In this document: positions 28,094-36,621 of the stretch, one piece after another | Layout: the number at the start of each line of letters is the position of its first letter | Position numbering within the stretch: the first letter of the stretch is position 1 | Origin: Microvirga lenta | GTDB taxonomy: Bacteria; Pseudomonadota; Alphaproteobacteria; Rhizobiales; Beijerinckiaceae | Reading direction: 5' to 3' | DNA length: 64,000 nt | Assembly: GCF_020532555.1 (NCBI RefSeq) | Contig: NZ_JAJBBR010000007.1 | Location: 1 to 64,000 of the forward strand | Position numbers and translations under genes: made by a program | The notes under the pieces: model-generated | The model's input: the letters and a program-made list of their open reading frames with translations, nothing else | Told to the model about the DNA's origin: nothing | Databases searched by the model: none

Positions 28094-29107
28094 ATGGCCC
28101 TTTTTTCCACGAAACGCTCTCGAAGCCCGGATGTCGTGGTGATCACCGGAGCCTCGAGCGGCATCGGGAGAGCGACTGCCCACAGCTTTGCCGCACGGGG
28201 CGCCCGTCTCGTCCTCGCCGCAAGGCGGGCGCAGATCCTCAGGGAGGTGGTCCACGAGTGCGAAAAGCTCGGAGCGGAAGCGATTGCGGTTCCCACCGAC
28301 GTGACGGACGCCGAGGCGGTATCGAACCTCGCCCAGGCGGCCATGGACGCCTTCGGGCGGATCGACGTCTGGGTCAACAATGCCGGCACGGGCGTGTTCG
28401 GCCCCTATACGGAAGCTCGAATCGAGCTGCACCGGCAGGTGATCGAGATCAACCTGTTAGGCACCATGTACGGTGCCGCGGCGGTCGTGCCGATCTTCCT
28501 GCGGCAGGGGCACGGGGTGCTCATCAACAATATCTCGATGGGTGGCTGGGCGCCCACCCCTTTCGCGGCGGCCTACACGGCGAGCAAGTTCGGCCTGCGG
28601 GGCTTCACGGCGAGCCTCCGCCAGGAACTGAAGGACCACGCGGACATCCATGTCTGCGCGGTGTTCCCCTCGATCATCGACACTCCGGGCTTCGTCCACG
28701 GCGCGAATGTGTCCGGCCGGGCCCTGGAGCTCAGCGGGGTCGTCTATCCTCCCGAGGACGTGGCCGAGAAGATCGTCGGTCTCGTCGATTGGCCGAGGGA
28801 CGAGGTCGCCGTCGGATGGCCGGCGCGGGCGGGACAGGTGGCCTATGCCCTGCTTCCGGGGCCGACCGAGCACATCATGGGCGCGGCGATGCGCCGGTTC
28901 CTCCGGCACGCTTCGCCCGCCCCTCGGACGGAAGGTGCCGTAATGCGGCCCGTGGACCGGGGCGCGACCGTGAGCGGGGGATTGCGGGCAAACGGTGGGG
29001 CGCGCGGTCGAGGCGGCCGCTATCTGGGCCTGGCGCTCGCCGCAGCCGCGTTGGGCATCGGGGCCGCCGTGACCGCCGGAGCCCTGCCGGCACGCCAGCG
29101 GCGGTAG
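28094..29107 (+). CDS. SDR family oxidoreductase with C-terminal hydrophobic tail
   Basis: 337 residues from ATG 28094, with AGGA 7 nt upstream. Rossmann fold NAD(P) site TGASSGIG near residue 18, structural NNAG near 93, and the catalytic pattern Ser (NISMGG) and YTASK near 160. After about residue 255 the protein adds a basic linker and one hydrophobic segment (YLGLALAAAALGIGAAV) ending in a basic tail, suggesting a C-terminal membrane anchor. Substrate unknown. Lies divergent from ccoN and convergent with the dehydratase gene. Confidence 0.87.
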   Translation: MALFSTKRSRSPDVVVITGASSGIGRATAHSFAARGARLVLAARRAQILREVVHECEKLGAEAIAVPTDVTDAEAVSNLAQAAMDAFGRIDVWVNNAGTGVFGPYTEARIELHRQVIEINLLGTMYGAAAVVPIFLRQGHGVLINNISMGGWAPTPFAAAYTASKFGLRGFTASLRQELKDHADIHVCAVFPSIIDTPGFVHGANVSGRALELSGVVYPPEDVAEKIVGLVDWPRDEVAVGWPARAGQVAYALLPGPTEHIMGAAMRRFLRHASPAPRTEGAVMRPVDRGATVSGGLRANGGARGRGGRYLGLALAAAALGIGAAVTAGALPARQRR

Positions 29108-29124
29108 CGGTCAGGCGTGGAGCA

Positions 29125-30111
29125 TCAGGCCGTGCGGGCCTGGGGCGCCGCGGCTTCGCCGCGCCATGCGTCGAGATCCTGAAGCGAGACGTTGGAGCCG
29201 CAGAGCACCAGCCCGACGACGGCATCCTGGGGCAGGGTGGGGGCGATGCGCTCGGCTGCGGTCAGGACACAGGCGGCGGCGGGTTCGCAGAGCACCTTCT
29301 CGGTTTGGAGAATCCAGCTCACATCGTCGATGACCGGCTGGTCTTCCACGAGCACGATCTGCTCGAGGAAGCTCTTGGCCGCAGCGATGGTGCGCGGCGT
29401 GGCGAAAGGGGCGCCGAGGGTGCGGGCCACGGACGTGGCGCGAATCGTCACCGGCTTGTCGGCCTTGAGCGCCTCGGTCATCGTCTGCGCTCCGACCGTC
29501 TCGACTCCATAGACGGTGAGGGCGGGTCGCTTCGCCTTCAGGGCCGCCGCGACCCCCGCCATGAAGCCTCCGCCGCCGATCGAGACGAAGACGTGGGTGA
29601 GGTCGGGAATATCGTCCAGAAATTCGAGGCCGAGCGTACCGTGCCCCGAGATGATCGCCGGATCGTCATAGGGGTGGACGAAGACCTTGCCCTCGCTCTG
29701 ATAGGCTTCGGCCTTGGCGAAAGCTTCCGCCGCATCGTCGCAGAGCTCCACGCGCGCGCCGAGCTTGAGCGTCAGGTCCACGTTGAACCGGGGCGTGACC
29801 TTCGGCATGAGCACGAGGGCATCGATCCCAAGGGTGCCGGCCACGTTCGCGACGGCGATGGCATGGTTGCCGCCGGAGACCGTCACGAGACCGCGCTGGC
29901 GCTCGGCGTCCGTCATGGTCATGACCTTGTTGAAGACGCCTCTGACCTTGAAAGAGCCGGCCATCTGCAGCGCTTCCAGCTTCAGGGCCGTGCGACGTCC
30001 GAGCCGGGCCGACACGTCCGGGCTGGCGAAGGCCGGAGTGCGCCGCACCTTTCCGGCGATGCGGGTGCGCGCGGCTTCGATGTCGGACAGGGTTACGTCA
30101 AAGGCGGTCAT
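29125..30111 (-). CDS. Threonine/serine dehydratase-like PLP enzyme
   Basis: 328 residues from ATG 30111, fold-type II PLP family. PLP lysine Lys55 in GSFKVRG, substrate loop SGGNHA (79-84), phosphate-binding SIGGGG near residue 171 and C-terminal LCGSN are present. No ACT regulatory domain follows, so it is a catabolic type rather than biosynthetic IlvA. Such enzymes turn serine, threonine or hydroxy-amino acids into oxo acids via a reactive enamine. Its start overlaps the ridA stop (ATGA); RidA hydrolyses exactly that enamine, so the pair makes chemical sense. An ectoine-type EutB role is possible. Confidence 0.87.
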   Translation of the reverse strand: MTAFDVTLSDIEAARTRIAGKVRRTPAFASPDVSARLGRRTALKLEALQMAGSFKVRGVFNKVMTMTDAERQRGLVTVSGGNHAIAVANVAGTLGIDALVLMPKVTPRFNVDLTLKLGARVELCDDAAEAFAKAEAYQSEGKVFVHPYDDPAIISGHGTLGLEFLDDIPDLTHVFVSIGGGGFMAGVAAALKAKRPALTVYGVETVGAQTMTEALKADKPVTIRATSVARTLGAPFATPRTIAAAKSFLEQIVLVEDQPVIDDVSWILQTEKVLCEPAAACVLTAAERIAPTLPQDAVVGLVLCGSNVSLQDLDAWRGEAAAPQARTA

Positions 30112-30503
30112 GCGGTTTTCCGTTCTGCAAAGGCGATGCACTCGATTTCGATGCGCATTCCGGGAGGAAGTCGGCCGATCTCGATCGTCGAGCGCGCGGG
30201 GTAGGGCGGGGCGAAGTTCGCGGCATAGATCTCGTTCATGGCGGCGAAATCGTCGATGTCGGTCAGGAAGACGGTGGTCTTGACCACTTGGTCGAGGGAG
30301 GCTCCGGCTGCGTCGAGAATGGCGGCGATGTTGTCGAACACCGCCTGCGTCTGCGCCCGAATGTCGCCCTCTCCCACGAGAGCGCCATTCGCGTCGAGCG
30401 GCAGCTGTCCCGAAACGAAGACGAGGTCGCCTGCGCGGACGGCTTGAGAATAGACACCCTTGGGCGGAGCGGCGCGGGCGGTGAGAACAGCGTTGCGTGT
30501 CAT
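30108..30503 (-). CDS. RidA family enamine/imine deaminase
   Basis: 131 residues from ATG 30503 (MTRNAVLTAR). The YjgF/RidA/UK114 fold is clear: VSGQLPLD near residue 31, then the signature PARSTIEIGRLP with catalytic Arg104, and IEIECIA at the end. It hydrolyses 2-aminoacrylate-type enamines released by PLP dehydratases. The stop overlaps the start of the dehydratase gene. It is divergent from the deacetylase gene with a 142-bp shared promoter region. Confidence 0.9.
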   Translation of the reverse strand: MTRNAVLTARAAPPKGVYSQAVRAGDLVFVSGQLPLDANGALVGEGDIRAQTQAVFDNIAAILDAAGASLDQVVKTTVFLTDIDDFAAMNEIYAANFAPPYPARSTIEIGRLPPGMRIEIECIAFAERKTA

Positions 30504-30645
30504 GAGACCGATGATGAAAGGCGGCAGATCATTGTGGGGTGAACCGCCCGCGTCAACCGATCTTGTGCACTCCACGCCCAGAAATGAAGCTTGACCACCT
30601 GCTCCCGAGAATCGGATGCTGCGGGCCCTTCAAGGAGGTTTCTCG

Positions 30646-31800
30646 ATGTCCCTGTCCTCTCGCGAGATGCTCGCGCGTTTGATTGCCTTTCCGAGCGTCT
30701 CGACCAGCAGCAATCTCGATCTCATCCACTTCTGCCGTGACTGGCTGCAGAGCCATGGGGTGGAAAGCACCCTCGTGATGAGCCCCGAGGGGGACAAGGC
30801 CAATCTCTATGCAACAATCGGTCCGCGTGTCGAAGGCGGCATCGTGCTGTCCGGCCATACCGATGTGGTGCCGGTCGAGGGGCAGGCATGGACCAGCGAT
30901 CCGTGGACTCTGACGGAGAGGGACGGCCGCCTGTATGGGCGTGGCACCACCGACATGAAGGGCTTCGATGCCCTGGTCCTGGCTCTCGTGCCGGACATGG
31001 TGCAGGCTCCGCTGAAGCGCCCCATCCACATCGCCCTCTCCTACGACGAGGAGCTGGCCTGCCGCGGCGCGCCGTCGATGGTGCGGGCCATGGCGGACAC
31101 TATTCCCACTCCGGCTGCCGTCATCGTGGGCGAGCCCACGCGCCATGCGGTGGTCACCGGACACAAGGCTTCCGTGCAGTTGCGCACCCATGTGACGGGA
31201 TATGCCGTCCATTCGAGCCGCATCGATCAGGGCGTCAGCGCCGTCATGAACGCCGCCCGCCTGATCACTTGGCACGAAGATGTGATGGAGGAGAACAGGC
31301 GCCGGGTCGATCCCGCGAATCCGTTCGAGCCGCCCTATACGACCCTGCATTGCGGCATGATCGTCGGCGGCACCGCCGCCAATATCGTTTCGTCCTCCGC
31401 CTGGTTCTTCAGCGACATCCGCGCCATCCCGACCGAGGATCCGGTGGAGTACATGGAGCGCTATAAGGCCTATATCCGCGACGTGATCGAGCCCCGGATG
31501 AAGGCCGTCGTTCCGGAGACCGGAATCGCCGTCGAGCTGATCGCCGAGGTGCCGGGCCTACGGCCCGAGACGGACGGCGAGGCGGAGCGCCTCATGCGGC
31601 GCCTGACCGGCGACAACGGGACCCATGTGGTCTCCTACGGCACCGAGGCGGGCCTGTTCCAGAAGGTCGGGTGGTCCACGGTCGTCTGCGGCCCGGGGGA
31701 CATCGCCCAGGCGCACCAGCCGGACGAATACATCGAAATCAGCGAGTTTGCGGCCGGTGAGCGGGTGTTGCGCCGCCTGGTGAGCGACCTTTGTGCCTAA
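30646..31800 (+). CDS. argE: Acetylornithine deacetylase (ArgE)-type M20 peptidase
   Basis: 384 residues from ATG 30646, set by a perfect AAGGAGGT ribosome site. Zinc ligands and catalytic residues of the M20 family are visible: SGHTDVV (His71, Asp73), TTDMKGF (Asp103), YDEELACRG (Glu135 base, Glu136) and EPT near 160. The dimerisation domain insert follows. ArgE removes the acetyl group from N-acetylornithine; similar enzymes act on other N-acyl amino acids. Lying upstream of a peptide-type ABC transporter suggests a catabolic role on imported acylated compounds rather than arginine biosynthesis. Confidence 0.85.
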   Translation: MSLSSREMLARLIAFPSVSTSSNLDLIHFCRDWLQSHGVESTLVMSPEGDKANLYATIGPRVEGGIVLSGHTDVVPVEGQAWTSDPWTLTERDGRLYGRGTTDMKGFDALVLALVPDMVQAPLKRPIHIALSYDEELACRGAPSMVRAMADTIPTPAAVIVGEPTRHAVVTGHKASVQLRTHVTGYAVHSSRIDQGVSAVMNAARLITWHEDVMEENRRRVDPANPFEPPYTTLHCGMIVGGTAANIVSSSAWFFSDIRAIPTEDPVEYMERYKAYIRDVIEPRMKAVVPETGIAVELIAEVPGLRPETDGEAERLMRRLTGDNGTHVVSYGTEAGLFQKVGWSTVVCGPGDIAQAHQPDEYIEISEFAAGERVLRRLVSDLCA

Positions 31801-31862
31801 ATCCTGACCAAGATATTCAAAGTCAGGGCTAGACCATGGCACCTTTTCCTGCCTAACCTTGC

Positions 31863-31874
31863 CCTCCCGGGAGG
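31863..31874. other. 12-bp palindrome upstream of operon-2 binding protein
   Basis: CCTCCCGGGAGG is a perfect palindrome in the 154-bp gap between the deacetylase and the solute-binding-protein gene. It may be an attenuating hairpin or regulator site; nothing else supports it. Confidence 0.3.
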
Positions 31875-31954
31875 AGACTGCCTCAGGCCGAGCTCCTCCA
31901 TGAATAAAGAACATCGCGCAACGACGCGGGACTTCCAGTGGAGAACGATACGCA

Positions 31955-33553
31955 ATGACGATGCGAACCAAAATTCTTGCAGCCACCGCTGCCGCGCTTC
32001 TGGTGGGCGCAGCTGTGCCGGCCATGGCCGTGACCCTGCGGTACGCCAACCAGGGCGACCTGAAGTCGCTCGACCCCTATACGGTGAACGAGACGACCAC
32101 CAACGCCCATCTCGGCCACGTCTACGAGGGCCTGACCAAGCGTGGCAAGGACCTCGCCATCCAGCCCGGCCTCGCTGAGCGCTGGGAGGTCAGCGAGGAC
32201 GGTCTGACCTGGCGCTTCTTCCTGCGCAAGGGCGTCAAGTTCCACAACGGCAACGACTTCACGGCCGATGACGTGATCTTCTCCGCGAACCGCGTGCGGG
32301 CGCAGGGCTCCAACTTCCAGACCCGCGTGCCGAGCAATGCCGAGTTCGTGAAGGTCGATGACCACACCATCGACGTCAAGCTCAAGACCCCCAACCCGAT
32401 CCTGAACTCCCAGTGGGATACCTGGTACATCCTGGACAAGGAATGGGCGGAGGCGAACAATGCGACGGCTCCGACGCCGGCGGCGGCCACCACCCCCAGC
32501 TACGCCGCTCTGAATGCGAACGGCACCGGTCCGTTCAAGATCGAGAGCCACCAGCCGGGCGTGAAGACCGTCTTCAAGGCCAACAAGGAGTGGTGGGACA
32601 AGCCCGAGCACAATCTGGACGAGATCGTCTTCACCCCGATCGGCTCCGATGCGACCCGTGTCGCCGCGCTGCTCTCAGGCGAGGTGGACGTGATCGAGCC
32701 GGTTCCGCTGCAGGACATCCAGCGCGTGAACAGCAGCCCGAACGCCAAGGTTCTGTCCGGTCCTGAACTGCGCACGATCTTCCTCGGCATGGACCAGACC
32801 CGCGACGAGCTCCTCTTCTCGAACGTCAAGGGCAAGAACCCGTTCAAGGACAAGCGCGTCCGCGAGGCGTTCTACAAGGCCATCGACGTCGAGACCATCA
32901 AGTCCCGCGTCATGCGCGGCTTGGCTACGCCGTCGGCCCTCATGATCGCGCCGGAACTCTTCGCCCATTCCAAGGACTTCGAGCGTCCGAAATACGACCT
33001 CGAAGGCGCCAAGAAGCTCCTGGCCGAAGCCGGGTATCCGAACGGCTTCGAGGTCGGCATGGATTGCCCGAACGACCGCTACGTCAATGACGAGGCGATC
33101 TGCCAAGCCGTCGTCAGCATGCTCGCCCGTGCCGGCATCAAGGTGAACCTGATGGCCCAGCCGAAGGCGCAATACTTCGCCAAGGTGCTGAAGTCCGGCA
33201 ACTACAACACCTCCTTCTACCTGCTGGGCTGGACCCCCGGCACCTTCGACAGCCACAACGTGCTGCACGATATCGAGGGCTGCCGCGACAACCCGCAATC
33301 CGCTCGCGGCGAGTCGAACCTCGGCAACTTCTGCAACAAGAAGCATGACGAGCTGACCGACAAGATCCTGGTGGAGACCGACAAGGCCAAGCGCGATCAG
33401 ATGATCAAGGAAGCCTTCCAGATCACGTTTGACGAGTACGGCTATATCCCGCTGCACCAGCAGGCTCTGGCCTGGGGCGTCTCCAACAAGGTGAAGCTCA
33501 ACCAGCGTGCGGACAACTCGGTGCTGCTCTACTGGGCGCAGAAGACGGAGTAA
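31955..33553 (+). CDS. Peptide-type ABC transporter substrate-binding protein (operon 2)
   Basis: 532 residues, SBP_bac_5 family. Sec signal peptide at the N-terminus (KILAATAAALLVGAAVPAMA) then LRYANQGDLKSLDPY. Periplasmic binding of peptides, opines or similar compounds. First gene of a five-gene transporter (binding protein, two permeases, two ATPases) on the plus strand after argE. A strong hairpin at 33571-33596 separates it from the permease, probably to raise binding protein levels. Confidence 0.9.
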   Translation: MTMRTKILAATAAALLVGAAVPAMAVTLRYANQGDLKSLDPYTVNETTTNAHLGHVYEGLTKRGKDLAIQPGLAERWEVSEDGLTWRFFLRKGVKFHNGNDFTADDVIFSANRVRAQGSNFQTRVPSNAEFVKVDDHTIDVKLKTPNPILNSQWDTWYILDKEWAEANNATAPTPAAATTPSYAALNANGTGPFKIESHQPGVKTVFKANKEWWDKPEHNLDEIVFTPIGSDATRVAALLSGEVDVIEPVPLQDIQRVNSSPNAKVLSGPELRTIFLGMDQTRDELLFSNVKGKNPFKDKRVREAFYKAIDVETIKSRVMRGLATPSALMIAPELFAHSKDFERPKYDLEGAKKLLAEAGYPNGFEVGMDCPNDRYVNDEAICQAVVSMLARAGIKVNLMAQPKAQYFAKVLKSGNYNTSFYLLGWTPGTFDSHNVLHDIEGCRDNPQSARGESNLGNFCNKKHDELTDKILVETDKAKRDQMIKEAFQITFDEYGYIPLHQQALAWGVSNKVKLNQRADNSVLLYWAQKTE

Positions 33554-33570
33554 TCCGCGCCTGATCGCTC

Positions 33571-33596
33571 GTCCCGGGCAGCGTGCTGCCCGGGAC
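33571..33596 (+). terminator. GC hairpin after operon-2 binding protein gene
   Basis: Perfect 12-bp arms (33571-33582 and 33585-33596) nearly back to back, 17 bp after the stop codon, followed by AATTTATT. It probably stabilises the upstream mRNA or partly terminates transcription. Confidence 0.6.
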
Positions 33597-33660
33597 AATT
33601 TATTGGTGGACGCTCGAGCCAAACGGCTTGGCTCGCGGCGCTGCGATCAAGAGACCTTTC

Positions 33661-34641
33661 ATGCTTGCTTTCATCGTCCGAAGGGCTCTCCAGGCCATCG
33701 GTGTTCTTCTGGCTGTCGGCATCATCGCCTTCGCGATGTTCCGCTTCGCCGGCGATCCGGTGAACCAGATCGTCTCCATCGATACGCCTGCGGCGGAACG
33801 GGAGCAGGTGCGGCGCTCTCTGGGCCTCGACGATCCGGTCCCTGTCCAGATGGCACGTTATCTGGTCCGGACGGCCCAGGGGGATTTCGGCGTTTCCTAC
33901 CAGTTCCGCCAGCCGGTCTCGGATCTTCTGGCCGAGAGAATGCCGGCCACCCTCGAACTGGCGCTCTGCGCCACGATCTTCGCGACGGTGTTCGGCGTGC
34001 TGATGGGCGTCTATTCCGGTCTGAAGCGCGACAGCGTCCTGGCGAAGGTCTTCCAGACGATTTCGCTCATCGGCATTTCGCTGCCGACATTCCTGATCGG
34101 CATTCTGCTCATCTACCTGTTCGCGGTCACGCTGGGATGGCTCCCATCCTACGGACGGGGCGACACGGTGCAGCTGGGCTGGTGGTCGACCGGGCTCCTG
34201 ACGGGTTCGGGCCTGAAGGCGCTCATCATGCCCTCCATTACGCTCGGCCTGTTCCAGATGACGCTGATCATGCGCATCGTCAGGGCCGAGATGCTCGAGG
34301 TGCTGCGCACGGACTACATCAAGTTCGCCCGGGCGAGGGGGCTCACGACCCGCGCCATCCACTTCGGCCACGCCCTCAAGAACACCCTGGTTCCGGTCAT
34401 CACCATCGTGGGCCTCCAGTTCGGCTCGGTCATCGCGTTCGCGATCATCACCGAGACCGTGTTCCAGTGGCCCGGCATGGGGCTCCTGTTCGTCCAGGCC
34501 GTGCAGAACGTCGATATTCCGATCATGGCGGCATACCTCATGCTCGTCGCCCTGATCTTCGTGGCGATCAATCTCGCCGTCGATATCCTCTACACGGTAG
34601 TGGACCCGCGCCTGAGAACCACCATCCGTCAACCGACCTGA
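33661..34641 (+). CDS. ABC transporter permease, DppB type (operon 2)
   Basis: 326 residues from ATG 33661 (MLAFIVRRALQA), with AAGAGA upstream. Six spans; FRFAGDPV near residue 25 corresponds to the DppB LLPGDP motif, and FARARGLTTRAIHFGHALKN near 225 is the ATPase-contact loop. It pairs with the next gene to form the membrane pore for the operon-2 binding protein. Confidence 0.92.
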   Translation: MLAFIVRRALQAIGVLLAVGIIAFAMFRFAGDPVNQIVSIDTPAAEREQVRRSLGLDDPVPVQMARYLVRTAQGDFGVSYQFRQPVSDLLAERMPATLELALCATIFATVFGVLMGVYSGLKRDSVLAKVFQTISLIGISLPTFLIGILLIYLFAVTLGWLPSYGRGDTVQLGWWSTGLLTGSGLKALIMPSITLGLFQMTLIMRIVRAEMLEVLRTDYIKFARARGLTTRAIHFGHALKNTLVPVITIVGLQFGSVIAFAIITETVFQWPGMGLLFVQAVQNVDIPIMAAYLMLVALIFVAINLAVDILYTVVDPRLRTTIRQPT

Positions 34642-34651
34642 GGAGAGTACT

Positions 34652-35608
34652 TTGGCGGAAGCAATCCAAACGGCGCCCACGACACCATCGGAGCCGGCCT
34701 CCTGGGTCGGCCGGTTCCTGGACAGCGATGTCTGGGCGAGTTTCAAACGCTCCAAGCTGACGATCGCGGCGGCGTTCCTGACGGTGCTCTTCATGGCGGC
34801 GGCCGTTCTCGCAGGGGTCCTTGCGCCGCAGGATCCCTTCGATCCGGCTCAGCTCGACCTCCTGAACAGCCGCCTGCCTCCCATCTGGAATGCGGAGGGT
34901 ATGGCGCCGTTCCTCCTGGGGAGCGACGAGCAGGGGCGCGACATCTTCTCGGCCATTCTCTACGGTCTTCGCATCTCCCTTGCGGTCGGCATTCTCGGTG
35001 TCGCCTTCTCGGCCACCCTCGGGATCGCGCTCGGTCTCATCGCCGGTTATGTCGGCGGAACCGTCGATGCCGTCATCATGCGCATCGCCGACGTGCAGCT
35101 CACATTCCCGGCCATTCTGATCGCCCTCCTGGTGGACGGGGTCGTGAAGTCGGTGCTGGGCGGGCAGCTCGATGCGGGGACGACGCTCTCGGTTCTGGTC
35201 TTCTCCATCGGCCTGAGCTTCTGGGTGCAGTATGCCCGCACCGTGCGCGGCTCGGTGATGGTGGAGAAGAACAAGGACTACATCGCGGCCGCGAGGCTCA
35301 TCGGCCTGCCGGCTCCGGTCATCATGTTCCGGCACGTTCTGCCCAACGTGCTGGGTCCGGTCCTCGTGATCGCCACCATCAACCTCGCACTGGCCATCAT
35401 CACCGAGGCGACCCTGTCGTTCCTGGGCACCGGCATGCCCGAAACCATGCCGTCCCTCGGCACCCTGATCCGCATCGGCAACAACTACCTGTTCTCGGGG
35501 GAGTGGTGGATCGTCGCGTTCCCGGGTATCGCTCTGGCGCTTCTCGTCCTCTCGATCAATCTATTGGGTGATTGGCTGCGCGACGCACTCAATCCACGGC
35601 TGAGGTGA
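34652..35608 (+). CDS. ABC transporter permease, DppC type (operon 2)
   Basis: 318 residues starting at TTG 34652, supported by GAGGAG 7 nt upstream. N-terminal extension with first span (KLTIAAAFLTVLFMAAAVL), five further spans, and ATPase-contact loop AAARLIGLPAPVIMFRHVLPN near 215. Lies 10 bp after the DppB-type gene and 11 bp before the first ATPase gene. Confidence 0.92.
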   Translation: MAEAIQTAPTTPSEPASWVGRFLDSDVWASFKRSKLTIAAAFLTVLFMAAAVLAGVLAPQDPFDPAQLDLLNSRLPPIWNAEGMAPFLLGSDEQGRDIFSAILYGLRISLAVGILGVAFSATLGIALGLIAGYVGGTVDAVIMRIADVQLTFPAILIALLVDGVVKSVLGGQLDAGTTLSVLVFSIGLSFWVQYARTVRGSVMVEKNKDYIAAARLIGLPAPVIMFRHVLPNVLGPVLVIATINLALAIITEATLSFLGTGMPETMPSLGTLIRIGNNYLFSGEWWIVAFPGIALALLVLSINLLGDWLRDALNPRLR

Positions 35609-35619
35609 GGGAGAAAGCC

Positions 35620-36621
35620 ATGTCAGTACTGCACCCGGTTCTCTCCGTCCGCGACCTGCGCGTCGAGTTCGTCACCCGGCGCGGAATCCTCAAGGCGATC
35701 GACGGGATCTCCTTCGATATCGCCAAGGGCGAAGTGCTCGGCGTCGTGGGTGAATCCGGCGCGGGCAAATCGGTCACGGGTTCCGCCGTCATCGGCCTCA
35801 TCGACCCGCCAGGTAGGATCGCCGGGGGCGAAATCCATCTCTCGGGCATGCGGATCGACAACCTTCCGCCGGAGGAGATGCGCCGGGTGCGCGGCAAGCG
35901 CATCGGCATGATCTTCCAGGACCCGCTGACGAGCCTCAATCCGCTCTACCGGGTCAGCGAGCAGCTGATCGAGACCATCCGCACCCACACCAATCTCTCG
36001 GCCTCGGCGGCCCGCAAGCGCGCCATCGACCTGCTGGCCGAGGTCGGCATTCCGGCGCCGGACAAGCGGATCGACAGCTATCCCCACGAATTCTCGGGCG
36101 GCATGCGTCAGCGCGTCGTCATCGCCCTTGCCCTCTGCGCCGAGCCGGAGCTCATCATCGCCGACGAGCCGACCACGGCGCTCGACGTCTCCGTGCAGGC
36201 TCAGATCATTTCGCTCCTGAAGCGTCTTGGGCGGGAGCATGGAACCGCGATCATGCTGGTGACCCACGATATGGGCGTCATCGCCGAGACGGCGGACCGG
36301 GTCGCCGTCATGTATGCGGGGCGGATCGCCGAGATCGGGCCCGTGCGCGACGTGGTGCAGAATCCGCTCCATCCATACGCCAAGGGGCTCATGGGGGCCA
36401 TTCCGTCTCTCGAGAACGACTCCTCGGAGCGTCTCGTGCAGATCCCGGGCTCCATGCCGCGCCTCTCGGCCATTCCTCCCGGCTGCCCCTTCAATCCGCG
36501 CTGCCCCAACGTGTTCGACCGCTGCAGGGTCGAGCGTCCGGACCCGATCCAGCACAGCGAGCACCGGGTGGCCTGCCATCTCTACGATCAATCTCCCGTC
36601 CGGTCGGAGGCTGTTGCGTGA
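35620..36621 (+). CDS. ABC transporter ATP-binding protein, DppD type (operon 2)
   Basis: 333 residues from ATG 35620, ribosome site GGGAGAAAG. Walker A GESGAGKSV, signature SGGMRQRV, Walker [13 protein letters not shown], and C-terminal oligopeptide domain with CPFNPRCPNVFDRC. The stop overlaps the GTG start of the second ATPase (GTGA), so both are translationally coupled. Confidence 0.93.
   Translation: MSVLHPVLSVRDLRVEFVTRRGILKAIDGISFDIAKGEVLGVVGESGAGKSVTGSAVIGLIDPPGRIAGGEIHLSGMRIDNLPPEEMRRVRGKRIGMIFQDPLTSLNPLYRVSEQLIETIRTHTNLSASAARKRAIDLLAEVGIPAPDKRIDSYPHEFSGGMRQRVVIALALCAEPELIIADEPTTALDVSVQAQIISLLKRLGREHGTAIMLVTHDMGVIAETADRVAVMYAGRIAEIGPVRDVVQNPLHPYAKGLMGAIPSLENDSSERLVQIPGSMPRLSAIPPGCPFNPRCPNVFDRCRVERPDPIQHSEHRVACHLYDQSPVRSEAVA

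Noticed and set aside
28042-30204. Long plus-strand frame across the SDR and dehydratase genes
   Set aside because: Composition is that of an out-of-frame reading (Arg/Gly-rich), and the genuine SDR and dehydratase frames carry clear motifs.
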